NCBI GenBank assembly: GCA_013400155.1
Contig: VXBM01000342.1
Span: forward strand, 110,200 to 174,199
DNA length: 64,000 nucleotides
DNA from: Helopsaltes ochotensis
Lineage: Eukaryota > Chordata > Aves > Passeriformes > Locustellidae
Reading direction: 5' to 3'
The notes beneath the pieces were generated by a model. The model was not told the origin of the DNA. It saw nothing but the letters and a program-made list of their open reading frames with translations, and searched no databases. Positions 1-13,425 of this stretch are shown one piece after another (position 1 is the stretch's first letter; every line of letters begins with the position of its first letter). The position numbers and the translations under genes were made by a program.

Positions 1-76
1 CCCCGGCCCGGCCAGCGGGCACGTCCCGCCGCCGCCTCTGCCCGTACAGCCGCGTTTCACTCCGTCCGCAGCGTGC
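1..76. promoter_or_regulatory. CpG-rich tip, probable edge of a CpG island
   Basis: The first 76 bases are very GC-rich with many CpG dinucleotides, then composition drops abruptly to AT-rich. This fits the downstream edge of a CpG island belonging to the PAX9 body to the left; developmental transcription-factor genes commonly carry intragenic islands. Only the edge is visible, so its extent and function cannot be judged. Confidence 0.45.
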
Positions 77-3000
77 TCTGTAGTCAGGGGAATAATTTGA
101 AAATGAGGTGTAATTGCTTCCTACATTAAGCATTTTTAAACGCTTAACTAGACGGCGAATTTCCTACGTTTTAATTACAACACAATATAACTGTTAGTTA
201 ATAAATCTCTGTCTAAATCTTTGTACTTGCTAATCAAGTCCCATGCCAGGAGAAAAGCTATAAAAGGCTCAACTGTTACTCGTTGGGAAAGCACAGGTTT
301 TGAAAACATTTTTTCTGTGTGATGGAAACATTTCAAAATGCATCAGAGGTCTCTCAGACACACCGACTTCTTGGCCACGCATTTCTTGTACTTAGAATCA
401 AGTCGAAGAAAACCCACAATCGCTGTTTAGCATTTTCCCCATTCAAAGACAGAGGGTTTGGACATATTTTCTGGTTTTAGATCCATGTAGAGAAGACTTT
501 TGTAGCTCGTGTTTGGTGGTGAGAGTAGCTGAATCAGACTCTTTCACATTCAAGATGCGGAGCACAAACTGCGGGAACACTTGCAAAGAGTGGGAGAGCA
601 GGAAATACGGTAGATCCCGACAGTGAACAGCTACTTCATTGCATATATTGATTTTTAAACAATACACCACCCTCAATGCTGTCCTATTTGTTTTGTTTTT
701 CTATTATCCCATCATTATTATGTTCATTTCATATCACAAATTATGTGCACTATAGTATAGCCATGATTGTATGGTTAAAGATAAAATTAGATTTAGCATT
801 ACTACTCCTTCTACATTTTCTTTAAAGACTAAAATAAGCATTAAAAGTCTTGGTGAAAAATAATAGATTTAGCTTGTCATTTTTCTGTAAGAGCAGCTGT
901 ACTGTGGCTTCATCATCTTAGGTTCCAGGCTGGGCCTTCTGCACACAATCCTGCTGAAATATTCACAGGATCTTGTTCATAGGCTATAAACCATGGCCTC
1001 TGATGGATCTCATTTACTTCAACAGATGTGTTGAGAAACGGTGTTTTATAAATTGGGTTATTTTCAATGCTGGTTTGGAGATTATTTTTTACCTTTTCTT
1101 TTTTTTTTCTTTTTACTTTCAATATTTATGATTTCGTCTTCATAATATATCACTGTTCTGTTATCAATACCAGTTTTACTTTAAAGTTTTGTTCAACCTG
1201 GAAAATCACCTGGTAAACGTTATTTAAACATACCACTATTTAAAATTTGAGAAAATTGCTATTAATAAGATGCAATTGATTTATCCAAATAAATTGTCCA
1301 GAGAGTTTCAAAGGGCAGAAAAACCATATTCAGAACCCTGCTCTCTAAAAGAAGATATAGAGGAGATTCTTCCCAGCTTCTTCCCTGTAATAACATAGGT
1401 AAACAGAATTTAGCTTTGAAAAGTTCCAACACAGAGACCAGTCTATTCATATAGTATCCAGAATTGTTATCCAGAGAATTAATTTGAATGTGTGTTAATT
1501 GCTTTGTCTGTCACAAGTTCACTACCTTGCTAATTTAGAATGTGTTAAAAAAAATCATGCTAAATAAGGATGGGAAAATGTGATTATTTGCAGTTTTTAC
1601 CAGATTCCTTTTGCCAAAATATTTATTGCAGGCGGTGTGAAGTGAAGTTTATGAACCAAATTCTTGCTGCATATAGCACTGGCTTACTGTCTTTTCGCTG
1701 AAGTGCAGTGAGTCTGGAGTGACTGTGACAGTAAAGACAAAATTCTCTGACATCACGGGATCTGTGGTCTCTTGCAATGTGTGTGGTTTTAAGTGTAAAG
1801 AGAGGAGCAGGGGGCATGAGAGAATGTTGGTTCATTTGTGAATCTAGCAAGGTGTTATCTGGAATGGTGGGAAAATGGGGAAGTCTCAGACATACTTAAT
1901 ATGCCAGAAGGACTACAGTGAAATAGGCTCTGTTGTTGTACTTTGGGGCAAATGCTATTTCCTTATCTCTTTTGGGCAAAGCTTATTACAGAAGCTCTTA
2001 AAGGTCTTGAGGAGGCAGACATCAGATTTCCCCCAGAGAAGAGAAGTGATTGTTCTGTGATATTCCAGTTTTATGTCTGTATTATCAAAATCAGAGGTGC
2101 CTACATGAAGAGGGAATCAAGTGAGGATGTTTAACCCAGGCTTCCCAATTTCACAATAGGAGCAGAGGAAATGTGCTCTGAAGCACATTAACAATGGATT
2201 TTGTGAGTGATAGGTAATTCTGCATTTTCCAGCAAATATCATCTATGTATTTAAGCATCATCAACATCCAAAGTTCACCTGTCCATAGCTTGCAAATAGC
2301 TCCATAACTACTAGGCAAGTGAAAGATTTCTTCCCCTGCCTTAGTCATGGAAGATAATATTTTGCTTCTCAAGAAATCCCCTGGAAATTCCCTCTGTGTG
2401 AGAAAGACCAGAAAAATTGAGACCAAAGAACAAGGTCTTGTATACTTGTACAATATATTTATTTGATCACTTATTTTAAATGATATACGTTTGTTTTAAG
2501 GCACAGGACACTATAGGCTTTTTGTAAAACTATCACTGTCATCCCAGCTTGTCAGGCAACAGCCAAGCCTGACCTCTCCAATTGGTTCCAATAGCTACAT
2601 TTCAGCCCGTCCCACACTTCAGTGGGAATTCACCCGCAAAAAAGGCAGGAAGACTTCACATATTTGCCTTTACAATATGCCGTCACACTAGTTTAACATG
2701 AAACTGAACCTCTGGATGTAGAACATTTTTCATTTTATGTATTGTGAGTTTCCTGGGGCTTTTGTTTGCAATGTTGTTAATATTTGGGTTTCGGGAGTTT
2801 AAAGCTCAGCTTGTGATTCTGTACAAAACATTCCACAGGAAACCAAAAGATGCCTTGTCAAGTTTCTATTCACGTTTAACTACCTCATGTCCCAGGTTGT
2901 CATTTATATATAAGCAATTGCATAATTTTCCTGGTGCATCACACTGACGGATTTGTCATGTGGCTTTCAAACAGGGTGACTGTGAATCAGAGAAACTGAA

Positions 3001-4469
3001 GAGGAAAATAGATTTTTCGGAGACCTTAACAGTTTTGTGTCATACACATTTCATACAGAGCTCAGTTGTATTGCATTATTTATGCAGGGAGGTGCATTCA
3101 GTGTGGTGTTCAGGTGCTTCTACAGATAATTATGCTATTGTTACAAAGAATGAATATTCAGAGTATTTTCTTTTGCATTGCACAGCTTATACTGACTACT
3201 GCATTAAGAAAAAATAGCTTAAATGACTGCAATATGAACATATTTGTAACCTGCATTTGACATCAAAACACTTAATAAACATGTATTGTATTAAAAATGC
3301 AGATCTCAGACATCTGATGCTTTTGACTTGCTGGACTAACATCATGGACGTTCAAACTGAAAAAAAAATGGTGGTCTGTATTTACATGTATGAGAATGAA
3401 GAAGACCTGACATATGTCTGTATGATTTGCTGAGAGGCAAATAGCTTGGAAATAATTTCTTTTCAGAACGACTTTCTGTGTGCATTGCAGGAAGCAGATG
3501 TGCATATTGCCAAAGGGAGCTGATACTCATTAATGGGAAAAATCTTGTAACTGGGGGTCTAAGAGCAAGCTTGCTCCTGGAAATGGTACACTGTTTGGAG
3601 GCCTCATTCCAAACCCACTGGAGCTGCAGAAAACACTCCTCCTAATTCAGAGGGGTTTGTGAACATAGTTTGAGTGAAGTTTTTCTTTGTTGCTCCCTAA
3701 GCAGCAACTGCCTCAGGTCTGTCTCAGCTGAACTTCATCAGCTGGTAGGGGCTTGAGTTTTCAGCACTGCTGGGATATCACTCCCTGTCCTTTGGCTGCA
3801 TTCTGACTGGGGGCCGTGAGCTCTGTGTGGTGGAAGCACATAAGGGGAAGCCTCCATTTTAGGGCAAGTGATTGCAAATGTAGGTGCAGTTCTGGACAAT
3901 TACTTGCACAGAAAATGTAGGTAATGTAAACATTTAGTTCCTCATCTTTCATTTGTAGATGAACAAGGAAGTGTGTGTCTGGTGGCCATGCATCTGTAAC
4001 TGTATCTGCAGTGCTTAGAACCCACAACACAGGGTAACTTCTTTGGGGAGAACATTAAAATGTAGCCTTAAATATTATGGCAAGTTTCATGGTCCTCCTA
4101 CACCCATGATTTACTGAAAAAATTATTTAGCACATTACTTATCTGGCATCTTATACTATAACTCAGGATCCAGGCAGTTGGATTCCTGCTATGGGTCTGT
4201 GCAAAATCCATCAATTACCAGGGTCCGGACCTACTGCTCCTCAGTTGTACCCAGGCAGGAGGGGGGTGAAACTGTGAAGGAGAGGTGTTTATTTGCTTTC
4301 TAGCCTTAGTACCCAGCAGCATGGTTAGCTGAGTCTGGTGCAGGGGTTCAGACCTTGGCTTGGAGACTGTCTGGTCCTGTGTCACTCTCACTAGGATCTC
4401 CAGACCAGGCCTGCTATCAGAATATTGCCACTAAGATGGCTTGCTCAAGGTCTTGGCATCCTTGTCATT

Positions 4470-4640
4470 GCATGTTGTGGGTGAGGGGGATGAGCTGATC
4501 CCACTACATGCACCCGATTCCTTCCCAGGTGATCTGGATGGCACCCAATTCGAACCCCATTTGTGAGACCTGCCTCTTACTGGCCACCTGCTTCCACGGC
4601 CAAAACACAGTGCCCTGTCCACCAACCCACATGGCTTCAG
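4470..4640 (-). repeat. MIR/CORE-SINE-like remnant
   Basis: Read on the minus strand, about 4500-4600 contains a run resembling the diagnostic part of MIR-type SINEs: a CAGTAAGAGGCAG-like segment, then GGGTTCGAATTGGG (around 4541-4554) in the position where MIR elements have their GATTCGAACC tail of the conserved core. Similarity is recalled from the family consensus, not computed. The rest of the element is too diverged to delimit, so the ends are approximate. MIR-type elements are ancient in amniotes and persist as remnants in birds. An unrelated GC-rich stretch is the alternative. Confidence 0.4.
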
Positions 4641-6041
4641 GGCACTCCACCCGGATGAAACTAATAAAGAAAGTCAGAGAGGTGAGTGAATGGTATGATG
4701 ACACTCAAACTGCACTCTAAGCACCTTCTGCTCAAAGGACCCCAACCCACCAGGAGGTCTGCCATGACAAACAGGACCAGGGACTGTAAAGTGGGAGTGA
4801 TGGGAGATACCTATCACAGCCAGGGAGCAGAGTGCCAGGAGCAGGGGAATTAGATGTGATTTGGCCTGTTCAGTCTTGGTTCTTGCCGTAGATTGGCAAG
4901 TATATAAAGACTATATAGTGTGTTTGAATTTTTCTGTTGTGGCAATTTATCAGCTTTTAGGAATTGCCTACAACCCTAGTCATAGCAACCACAGCCATTC
5001 AACAATTGATGGGTTATGTGTTCACCCGACTTAGTGTACCAGCTTCCCAGTAACTGCCTCTGCAGCACCGGAGATTTTTGTTGCTGTTTTTGTTGTCCCT
5101 GACGAGAACAAGGTGCGGACTTTACCATATTTGCCTAGCTTCTAGACATCAAGAATCCCTTTGAAGTGTCTGTGTCCATAAGTCTCCTCCCTCAGTTTCA
5201 TTTAAATAACAGCATATTGAAATTACAATATATTCCTTAGCATAAAATAAGAAGAAGGCATTTTTTTCATAGAACCTTTCAATAATACATTATGGTGTTA
5301 ACCAACAGCATAGAAAAGAACAAATGTTTGTTCCTTCCAGTGTATTTGCTTGTTTAGTGTCCATGTGTGCCCTGCCCAATTCCAGATTTTGCCAAAATAC
5401 CAAGGGGAATTATTGTGCAAATCTCTTCTAAAACTATGGGGATCTGTTGTTAATTCCTACTCAAAGGAGTTTGCTTATATGACATGATTTTTTTTCTTGT
5501 GCTTTTTATTGTCCTCATAAGCCCAGTATATATGTCTATGGAAGACTTAAGTTCTGCTTTTGTCATCAGAACCAGGCTTACGTGCTTACAGCAACCAGAA
5601 TTTGTTTTCTCCTCACTCTAACATAGTCTGGTTGTGAAGTTTGTTAAGAAGTAGACCATTCCCCAAGATCCAGCACCTTCATTGGAAAGGCAGTGACTTT
5701 GATTTATATCATCCTCCTTAACCTGGTGTATGAAAGGCAAGCAACCATTCAATGAAAGTGCAGACCTTGAGCTATAATCTGCATTTGGAGATATTTAGGT
5801 GGACATATTTGTGTGTGCTTGGTGTGCCGTGGTAGATCTCACTTCATTGTGAGAGCCACCTAAACCGACAGCACTTCTGAAGAAGTGCTGGAAGCCCTTG
5901 CTCCCTGCTTTTCCCTCAGAATGTGCTTAAGGTTTAACGGCAACCTCTCTCTGCCTTTTATCCACCATGCCTTTTTCTCCTACCTCTCTTTTCCTTCGTT
6001 GTTTTTGTACTAGATTACTCAGTGTCAGAGAATGAGTGGTG

Positions 6042-6104
6042 TTTTTTCCCTTTTTTCCTTCCCCCCTTCTTCCCCTCACCCCCTCTTTTTTTTTCCTTTT
6101 CTTT
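6042..6104 (+). repeat. Polypyrimidine tract
   Basis: About 63 bases of nearly pure C/T on the plus strand, with a single purine (an A near 6078), alternating C-runs and T-runs. It lies deep inside the PAX9 intron, far from the splice acceptor, so it is not the branch/acceptor tract of the annotated exon. Mirror-type pyrimidine tracts can adopt triplex structures and are slippage-prone; it is most simply low-complexity DNA. Confidence 0.8.
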
Positions 6105-7499
6105 TGTTTGTGCTGTAGTTTGCTTTGGAAAAGACATAAAATGCTCCTGGCTACTTCAGAAAAGAATTGGTGATGGTGTGTAAATTCAAGTTACTATTAG
6201 TATTTCCAAAACTGGGATTTTATTTCCCTGAAGAGGCTGAGATTTAAAACTGGATAAGAAAATATAATTTAGAGTGTTCTTGATGCATGTCCGAACTATA
6301 GTTAAAACACTCGATTGATATTATCTGGTTTCTGTGTTATTCACTGCAGCTGGGGATGGATATAAGTAAAGGAAGCAACTTTAAGTTAATAAAAAGGCAC
6401 GTTAAACACGGGGAATGGGATCTGATCATTATGAAAGGACTGAACTTCATTTTAGAAGGAAGTAGTGTGATTTTCTTATATTTTGTTGTGCATTGAATTT
6501 AATAATGGGAGAAATAGCTGAAAATGGCATCTTTTAAAAAGATAAAAGGATGTATAGGATTGGGTAGCTAACTATATTTGAAATCTTAGAGCACTCCAGC
6601 ATGTGAATAAGTCTGTTTCAATTGTGGCTTCAACTAGAATACCAGCACTGCTTTGCACAACTTACAGTGAAAGAGAAATAGTGTAACTCTCCATTCTTGA
6701 AAGGTCTCTTTTCCTTTCTCAAATCTGGAAATCAACTCAGTTCAGCTGAGCAACAGAGCAGTTGTAAGCCCCTTGCCCATGTGTTACTTTTAAAACCTTC
6801 TCAATTCCTATGTATCAGCACTGTTCACTCTTTCTTGAAAACAATGGTAAATATAGTATTATGTAATATTATACATTAATATCCTATGTACAAAACAGTG
6901 CCTCTTCTGTTCAAGATTTTTTTGTATGTCAAAATTATTCAATGTCAGTGTCCTAATTTCTAAGAGTCTCATTTTCTGCTGATTACAGTGGAATTAACAG
7001 AAAATCAATTCAGGAATATGCTCGATAAAATAAGTTAATTCATCTAAGAATATAGATATTTAGTCTAATATGAAAATATTTTTGCAAGAAAATTTTTCAG
7101 CATGATAAAAAGCAAACCGTGATTCACAGGATTAACTCTGGCTAGGTTATTCAGATAGACCTCAACAATTTTATCTCATTTTTTCTTAAAAAATTTTTAA
7201 TAAAAAATATTAGCATAAACTGGGGAAATTTACTCATGTTCACTTTTGTAACCCTTCTACTTTAGATAATTGTGACTTATCTGTGTAGGCACATTAATTT
7301 TAGTGGAACACTGATCTGGAGGAACATTTGTGATATCGTCATTTTTCCTGTTGATGCTGTAGCACTGAATTGCAGCTTCAGAATTTAGCTCTAATTTAGT
7401 AACTATGATGTCTAAAAAAATATTACTGAACTTTATCAATTATAAAACCTAAAAAACTCCATTTTTATTACTTAAAACATTTAGAAATGCCTTTTTCCT

Positions 7500-7860
7500 A
7501 AATTATACTTTTACTGTGGGCCTGCTGCGGCTGTTTTACTTGGAAAATTTGTTTACTCTTCCCTTGGGATCCCATATGTTGGCTTGATTTATAAATCATA
7601 TTTAACCTCCAATTATAAAGGGAGATTTAGCACGTTTGCTTCCTTGATGTTTGCAGTTTATGTTTGATTGCTCCTCGTCTTGTTGTTATAATCATTTTAA
7701 CTGATTATGTGCATGTCAGTAAAAATGAGATCTCCTCCGGATTTTTATGCTAATTTGCTCTTCTGATTGAAGGATTAGATATTTTGCACCCTGCTCTGCT
7801 TTTTCTTGCTGTGGAGAGAACTACTTCTGCAATAGCTTCTTCGCGACTGTGATTTCAGGC
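7500..7860. promoter_or_regulatory. Candidate conserved regulatory block in PAX9 intron
   Basis: An AT-rich but not low-complexity block dense in transcription-factor-like words: a forkhead core TGTTTAC at 7550-7556, TTTATAAATC and AATTATAAAG homeobox-like words around 7588-7620, and an octamer/homeobox-like ATGCTAATTTGC at 7747-7758. There are no repeats, no long ORF and little homopolymer, unlike the surrounding intron. PAX9 is a patterning gene whose region is known to carry distant non-coding enhancers. Assignment as an enhancer is inference from motif density only; conservation was not tested. Confidence 0.3.
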
Positions 7861-7919
7861 CACTTGGAAAAGATGCATCGTTTCCAGAAAACGTTTGAAG
7901 GTTTTCATTTTGAAAACCA

Positions 7920-8110
7920 GCAGCGAGAGTGTGTGTGTGTGCGGAGCTGCGGCAGCATCCCTGCGGAGAAGGCTGCAGCCAGCACTCGGCTGTGGGGGCA
8001 GCCCCGCTCCCGGTACAGGGCTGCGCTGCCGCTGCTGCCGGTGCCAGCTGCTCTCGGGGAAGGGCTGTGCTGCGGGATCACGGCAAGGCGCTGAGCTTGC
8101 TGATCCAAGG
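7920..8110. other. Isolated GC-rich patch
   Basis: A roughly 190-bp island of GC-rich sequence with several CpGs and CTGC/CAGC words, embedded in AT-rich intron and preceded by a short GT run (7928-7941). It produces overlapping short ORFs in several frames on both strands, which is the normal effect of GC-rich DNA lacking stop codons rather than a gene. It may be a small CpG-rich regulatory patch adjoining the motif-rich block to its left. Confidence 0.5.
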
Positions 8111-11100
8111 ACAGGAAGGATTCACTGCCTCCAAGTCAGTGTTAGAATTGAGAGATACAAATGGAGACAGCAACCTTATTCACCAAAGGTGTGTCCCTTA
8201 AGCCGTGACACAGACTGAACTTCTGATGAGTGCAGCAGGGGATTTTGGGCTGAGTCACTGTCCAAGCTCATTCGGGCTGCTGAATTAGGTAACTCGAACT
8301 TGAAGGCTATGCTGTTTCTCCAGATTTTTTTTTTTAAATAGTAATTTAGAATACTTCTACAAAGCCTGCATTCTTAGCTATTCAATACATGAACTATTTA
8401 ATATTGTAAGTCATTTAAAGTCATTTAAAGAACTGTAAATAATAACAACAACAATAATAATTTTACATTCTTTTGATCACTCACATTAGAGTTAGACGAT
8501 AAAATTGATGCGACATCCACCTGTGGCATCAAATCTGCTCTTGTTTGTACTCACATAAAACTGAAATGAGAGCCTTTACATTATTGCCATTAATGATAGC
8601 TAACATAAACACTGTGATTTTGAATGTTACAATTCTGGGTCATTTTCTGAAACATTTAGAAGCAACAAGGGAAGAGAACATAGGAGATGGTCTAATTTTG
8701 ATACTGAGAGAACACATATCTAGCAAGCAAAAGTCAAAGAAGCAAAAGTAGGGAAGGGAATGAAGCAAAATAATACCAATTCACTAAGTATACAATTAGA
8801 ATTTATACCAAGAGGACCTAAAGTGAAATATAGCCTGAAAAATCCAAAATCAGACAGTTTATCTGACATGGATTGAGTGGGGAGTTTGTCCAGAAAGCTT
8901 GTATCCTTGTGTCTTCTTACCATGAAGAAAAGAGGAGGCTGAAGCTCTACAACACCTTATACAAGTATAACCTTCAAAACAGATATCAAGGTGTGTGTGG
9001 TGGTTCCCTCTGGTTTGGGGAAGAATTTTTTTGACTTTAAGGAGTCCAAGCAACTAATAGAAATTACTTATTCTAAAGACATTCTCACAGTAGCTTGGTT
9101 CTAGACTTGCTTTTCATCCACCCACTCCCTCTGTGTTGCAAATCACAAAGAGATTGAAAACAATGACAAAAAAAGTTGTCTTTAGTTAGCATTGTATCTA
9201 AAGTGACCAAAACTAAAGATTCCATCTGTTAAAACTACTCAACCAACTCCTTTACTGGTGAAAAGATGTGCAGTCTGCTTGTTTCAGCGGTACCATTTTG
9301 TGTGACCTAAAGCAAGGATTTATGTCCACCCTGGTTTTGATTTCTCATCTCAGTATTCCTTTTACTGTCACTGGCAGGTATCAGCAGCAACTTGGCAGAA
9401 AGGCACCAGACCCAACTTGTGGCCCAATTACCCTTGTTTTGCTGGTATCTTTGCAAGAATATATTTAAATGAATTTGTGAGTTGGTGGGAAGTTATGTGT
9501 TCTAGGTTTCAAATGCAGCTCTAAAATTTGGAAATACTTATTCCATCAATTGTCTCAAAATATTGATAGAAGCAGCAATTGAAAGAAAAAGTTTCTTTCT
9601 GATCTTTGTAGAAGCCAGAGAGTAAGCACTTTCAAATGGGAGCCCTTATCTCTTACACAGCAGAGGTTCTTGTTCAGCTACAACTACATGTTTGTTTGTT
9701 TGCTTAAAAAAATTAGATTTCCCTTGAAAAACGATGGTTCAAATTAAGAAAAAAAATATTTATAAAACTTAAAAACCAGGTTCAAGAACCTCTACACTTA
9801 AAACAAATTCTTTAGGTTTTAAAAATCCATAAACACTGTGGGGTTCTTGCACTCCTAATTATGAATGTTTACATTTTGGTGTTCATTTCCTCTGATTGAA
9901 ATACTACAGGATGAATTATTCATCCAATATATACAGGGTCATGGAACTTAATCCCCTCCATTTATTTTAAGTGAATGTCATGTTTGTAAAAAGTGCCAGA
10001 TTGACAGACAAGATTCAACCCTTCTGATAACCTACACTTTGTATCTAAGGCTGTTTGGAAGTAAAAACTCTCATGTCAAGACTACTAGGTAAAATCTTTC
10101 ACAGATGAAAGTCAGAGATGAAAATAAGGGGTTTATTTTTGGTTTTTTTTGTTTGTTTGTTTTTGAGTTTCATATTTTTAAATCCTATAGAGTGAGATTT
10201 TCTCTATCCCCTCATCTTTTAATTCAGGTCAGAGGAAACCTCCGACTGCTTTGTTGGTATAGCTCAAACTCCCCTGAGGCAGAATTGCACTCTGTGCTGG
10301 GCCAGCTCCTACCCATCCCAGTGCTGTCTGCTTGGCTGAGGGCATCTGTGGCATCCACAGAATCATGGTTTTGAGTGGTAAAGCTTTGTAGGAGTACAAC
10401 AAAAATAAGAATGATTCACCAATTCAGTGAGGCAGTGATGACAGACACCATTGGTGGCCTCTGACAGGTTGCGGCTGGTGGTCCCTACACAACCGTCTCC
10501 ATGTCCTGCCCTCAGTAGTTGGGGCAAGATCTTTCTGACATTCAGAATAGACTATAAAAACAACAGTTTTCACAGCTGTATTTTGAATAAGTGTGTGTGT
10601 GTGTAAAAGGGTTATTCTGGCTGCTATAAATCTGTATAGGTATTCTTTTAAATATTCTTTTAGCTTAAAAAAAAACAAACTAGTGATTCTTTAGTCAATT
10701 TCTATCTCTTTTATCAGCAACACAAGTGGCACCTATAGTATGACTCAATAAGAAACTCAGGCTTCTCTATGAATTATAAATCCAAGACTTTGTGCCATAA
10801 GGCCACAGAATATGTATATGATTTGATCAAATATTTATCAGCAAGCCTGATAAAATACTTATCAACAGTGTCTACATTAATGTGAGCTGTTCAGGAGCTC
10901 AGATTTGCCTCAGATCATGCAAAGTCATCTGCTTATGGTTGCTAAGGAACCCCTGGTGGCCTTGTCTGTAGGAGATGCAGGAGGCTAGGATATGGGTTTG
11001 AACATTGGTGGACCAGCAAAGAGATGCCTTGTTGGCACATTCTTGGCACAGATCTATCCTGTACCTACTAACACACCCTTCCCAAAGCACAGATAAGGGT

Positions 11101-11699
11101 TCACAGAACATGAGCACATTAGGAATCCTACTTAAAATGGGGCTTCCAGGCACAGCCTTGAGCCCACTGTGTGGTACCAGCCTCCTTGAGAGTGGGAAAG
11201 CCTGAGGAACAGGATGGATTCACAGAGTCAAAAAAACCTCTTTTGAGGTCTAGAAGCTGAAATTTTGCACTGTCTCAATGGGTATGAGACTTCAGGGACT
11301 TGTCCCGTATATTTTCTCGTTCCAGCACCCACCCCTTCAGGGTGTCTGAACTTCTCTGTGCAGAGTATCTTTGGGTTGTGGCTCATGATAACCCAGAGTT
11401 ACAACCCAGCTTCAATGGCTCTACTGCCCCTGTGCAAAGCTTTTTGTTGCTTTTTCTTGTTTCATGTTTGCACATTGGAAAAGCAGCTTTTTAGGGCCAC
11501 AGTTTTTATTTCCAGTAAATTCAATGAAATAGTTTTCCTTGTGATTCAGGAATTGTACTGATTTGCATGCAATTGCTTGCAGGTCTGTATTAATTAGTAT
11601 TGTTGTAAACACTGATATTTAAAACTGAGGCTGAAGTGTATTTCTGAGTCACAGTAGAGGGCACATAATACAAATTACTGGTCAGATCACACATTTGGA

Positions 11700-11930
11700 T
11701 TTTCAAAAGAATAAGGCGAGTTCAACTTCAACAAAGTATTTACGGATTTTGAATGACAATTATGTTGCTGCTGCAGCTGTGTGTTTTGTACTAATTAATA
11801 TTCCTATTGGAAGTTTGTGGCCATGATCCCATTTCTGTCTCCCGCTGCTTTAGATTGCTGTACAGGTTTATATTGATGGAGTCCAGCAGAATTACTGCTT
11901 TGTTTCCCAAATGGCAATGAGAGGATTGTC
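11700..11930. promoter_or_regulatory. Second candidate regulatory block in PAX9 intron
   Basis: Complex, non-repetitive sequence with a TAATTA homeodomain core at 11792-11797 and a CTGCAGCTGTG E-box-like segment at about 11771-11781. It lies roughly 1.6 kb upstream of the terminal exon. The call is inferred from motif content alone and is weak until aligned to other birds or mammals. Confidence 0.22.
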
Positions 11931-13425
11931 TAGACAGTGAGCTAGAACTGTGAGCTTGGATACTACATGGATAGGAAACTCATGAACCTGAAAATAGGCC
12001 AGTGCCCTTTATTAAGGTAAATACTGGAAATCAGGCAGGTGCAACCCAGGTAGGAAATGAACAAGTGAAATGTTAACACCTTGTGAAGTTTTAGCGAAAC
12101 AAAAGTCTGTTTCATTTCTTAACTTTGCACTATTCAGGTTGGATCCAGTTGTACCATGTGATGATGCTAGAGGATTTGCTGAATCAATACTCTTATTTCA
12201 TATCCAGATAGGAAACATTTTTGAGAAAAAATGCCACTCCAAACCCTAAACCAAACAGTACACAAATTGAAACTTAAGCAAGATAAATGATCCTGATTTG
12301 TACCTGTTGTGCTGAAGAAACATTTATGGGTGTGAAATAAACCACCAAAAACTTTTTAGTTAAATAAGGAGTCATTAATTGCGAAATCATACCATAGCTG
12401 ACTGAAGGACTCTCCCTCCTCTATTTAAATAGAAACCCTCCTCTCCAGCTTACAGAAGTACCTAGGAAAATTGCTTGCAGGAAAGGACCCAGCCCTGCAA
12501 TTGTTTTGTGCACAGAAGCCCTATTGAAACTAGGAGAAGCTATGAGCAAAGAACATTTGCAGGTTTTTTATCCCAAGTATCTAGAAAACAGATTTTTAAA
12601 AGACACCATCAATAATACTACTACTGCAGTTCTGACTCATGCTCTGAGCAAACAGTTACCAAAGAGTTTAAGATGTTCCACCTTTCCCAGTCACTGTTAC
12701 CTCTTCACTCTGGGGAGTGTTGCTTTCAGATCTGTGCCCACACCTGCCCATGGCAGCTCAGGCTGAGCCCACCCTCCTTCGGGGCCAGGAGAGGTGAGGC
12801 ACAGGGATGGGTCTGTCTCTCTGGCCACTGGGATGGCTGTGGTCACAGCTTAAACTGCCACAGCACTACCCAGCAGGCCTTGCAACACTGACCAACAACC
12901 CGTGCAAAATTTGGGAAAGGTAGGTAGATGTTGCAGTTCATCTTTTCCAACCTGTGGAATTCACTGCCAAGTGCATTAAGGTGCTCAGTGAGAGAGAAGG
13001 GAGAGAGTCATTACAAATCCCTCCAGAAGCTCTCAAGTGTAATGATTAGATGCAACCACGGGCTTTTAGGAGTCCATCAACAGCAGCTTGCAGGGAGGTA
13101 GGCAGGCGTACAGGGGGTTTAGCAGTTCCTGCCTTGCTCTTGGTGTGTGTTCTCTAAACATCTGCTGGTGGTCCCTGTCTGGGACTGGTTGTTGGGAGAA
13201 GTGTGAAGCACCGATCACAGTGGGGTAACTGGTCTTAAAAGCAAAGCAGAAGGGGCCATTGGGCCCCTGAAATTCAGGGGAACACTTACGGATTTCTCTC
13301 TTGGTGTCCCTGCTGGCCTTAGTTTTGGTACAAAGCCCCAGCAGCATCTGAGGGCAGCTTATTTTAAGACAGATCCAGTGTGTCCTACTCTCTTAGAAAT
13401 TCTTTTCCCTTCCCTCTCCTTTCAG

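Larger units (their letters stand above)
1..13425 (+). other. PAX9: PAX9 last intron (partial, 5' end outside window)
   Basis: This is non-coding sequence ending in a pyrimidine-rich tract and an AG splice acceptor at 13424-13425, directly before the terminal PAX9 coding exon. No upstream PAX9 exon (paired domain, or the exon before the C-terminal one) was recognised here, so the whole stretch is taken as one intron. The short ORFs inside it are scattered on both strands, lack family resemblance and overlap each other. Content: a CpG-rich left tip, a MIR-like SINE remnant, a polypyrimidine tract, a GC-rich patch near 8 kb and two motif-rich candidate regulatory blocks, listed separately. Apart from these I see nothing specific. 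That it is a single intron is inferred from the known four-exon layout of vertebrate PAX9. Confidence 0.85.

Noticed and set aside
4541..4625. tRNA-like GGTTCGAAT B-box on the minus strand as a possible tRNA gene
   Set aside because: No acceptor stem, anticodon arm or terminator can be drawn. The MIR-like reading of the same bases fits better.
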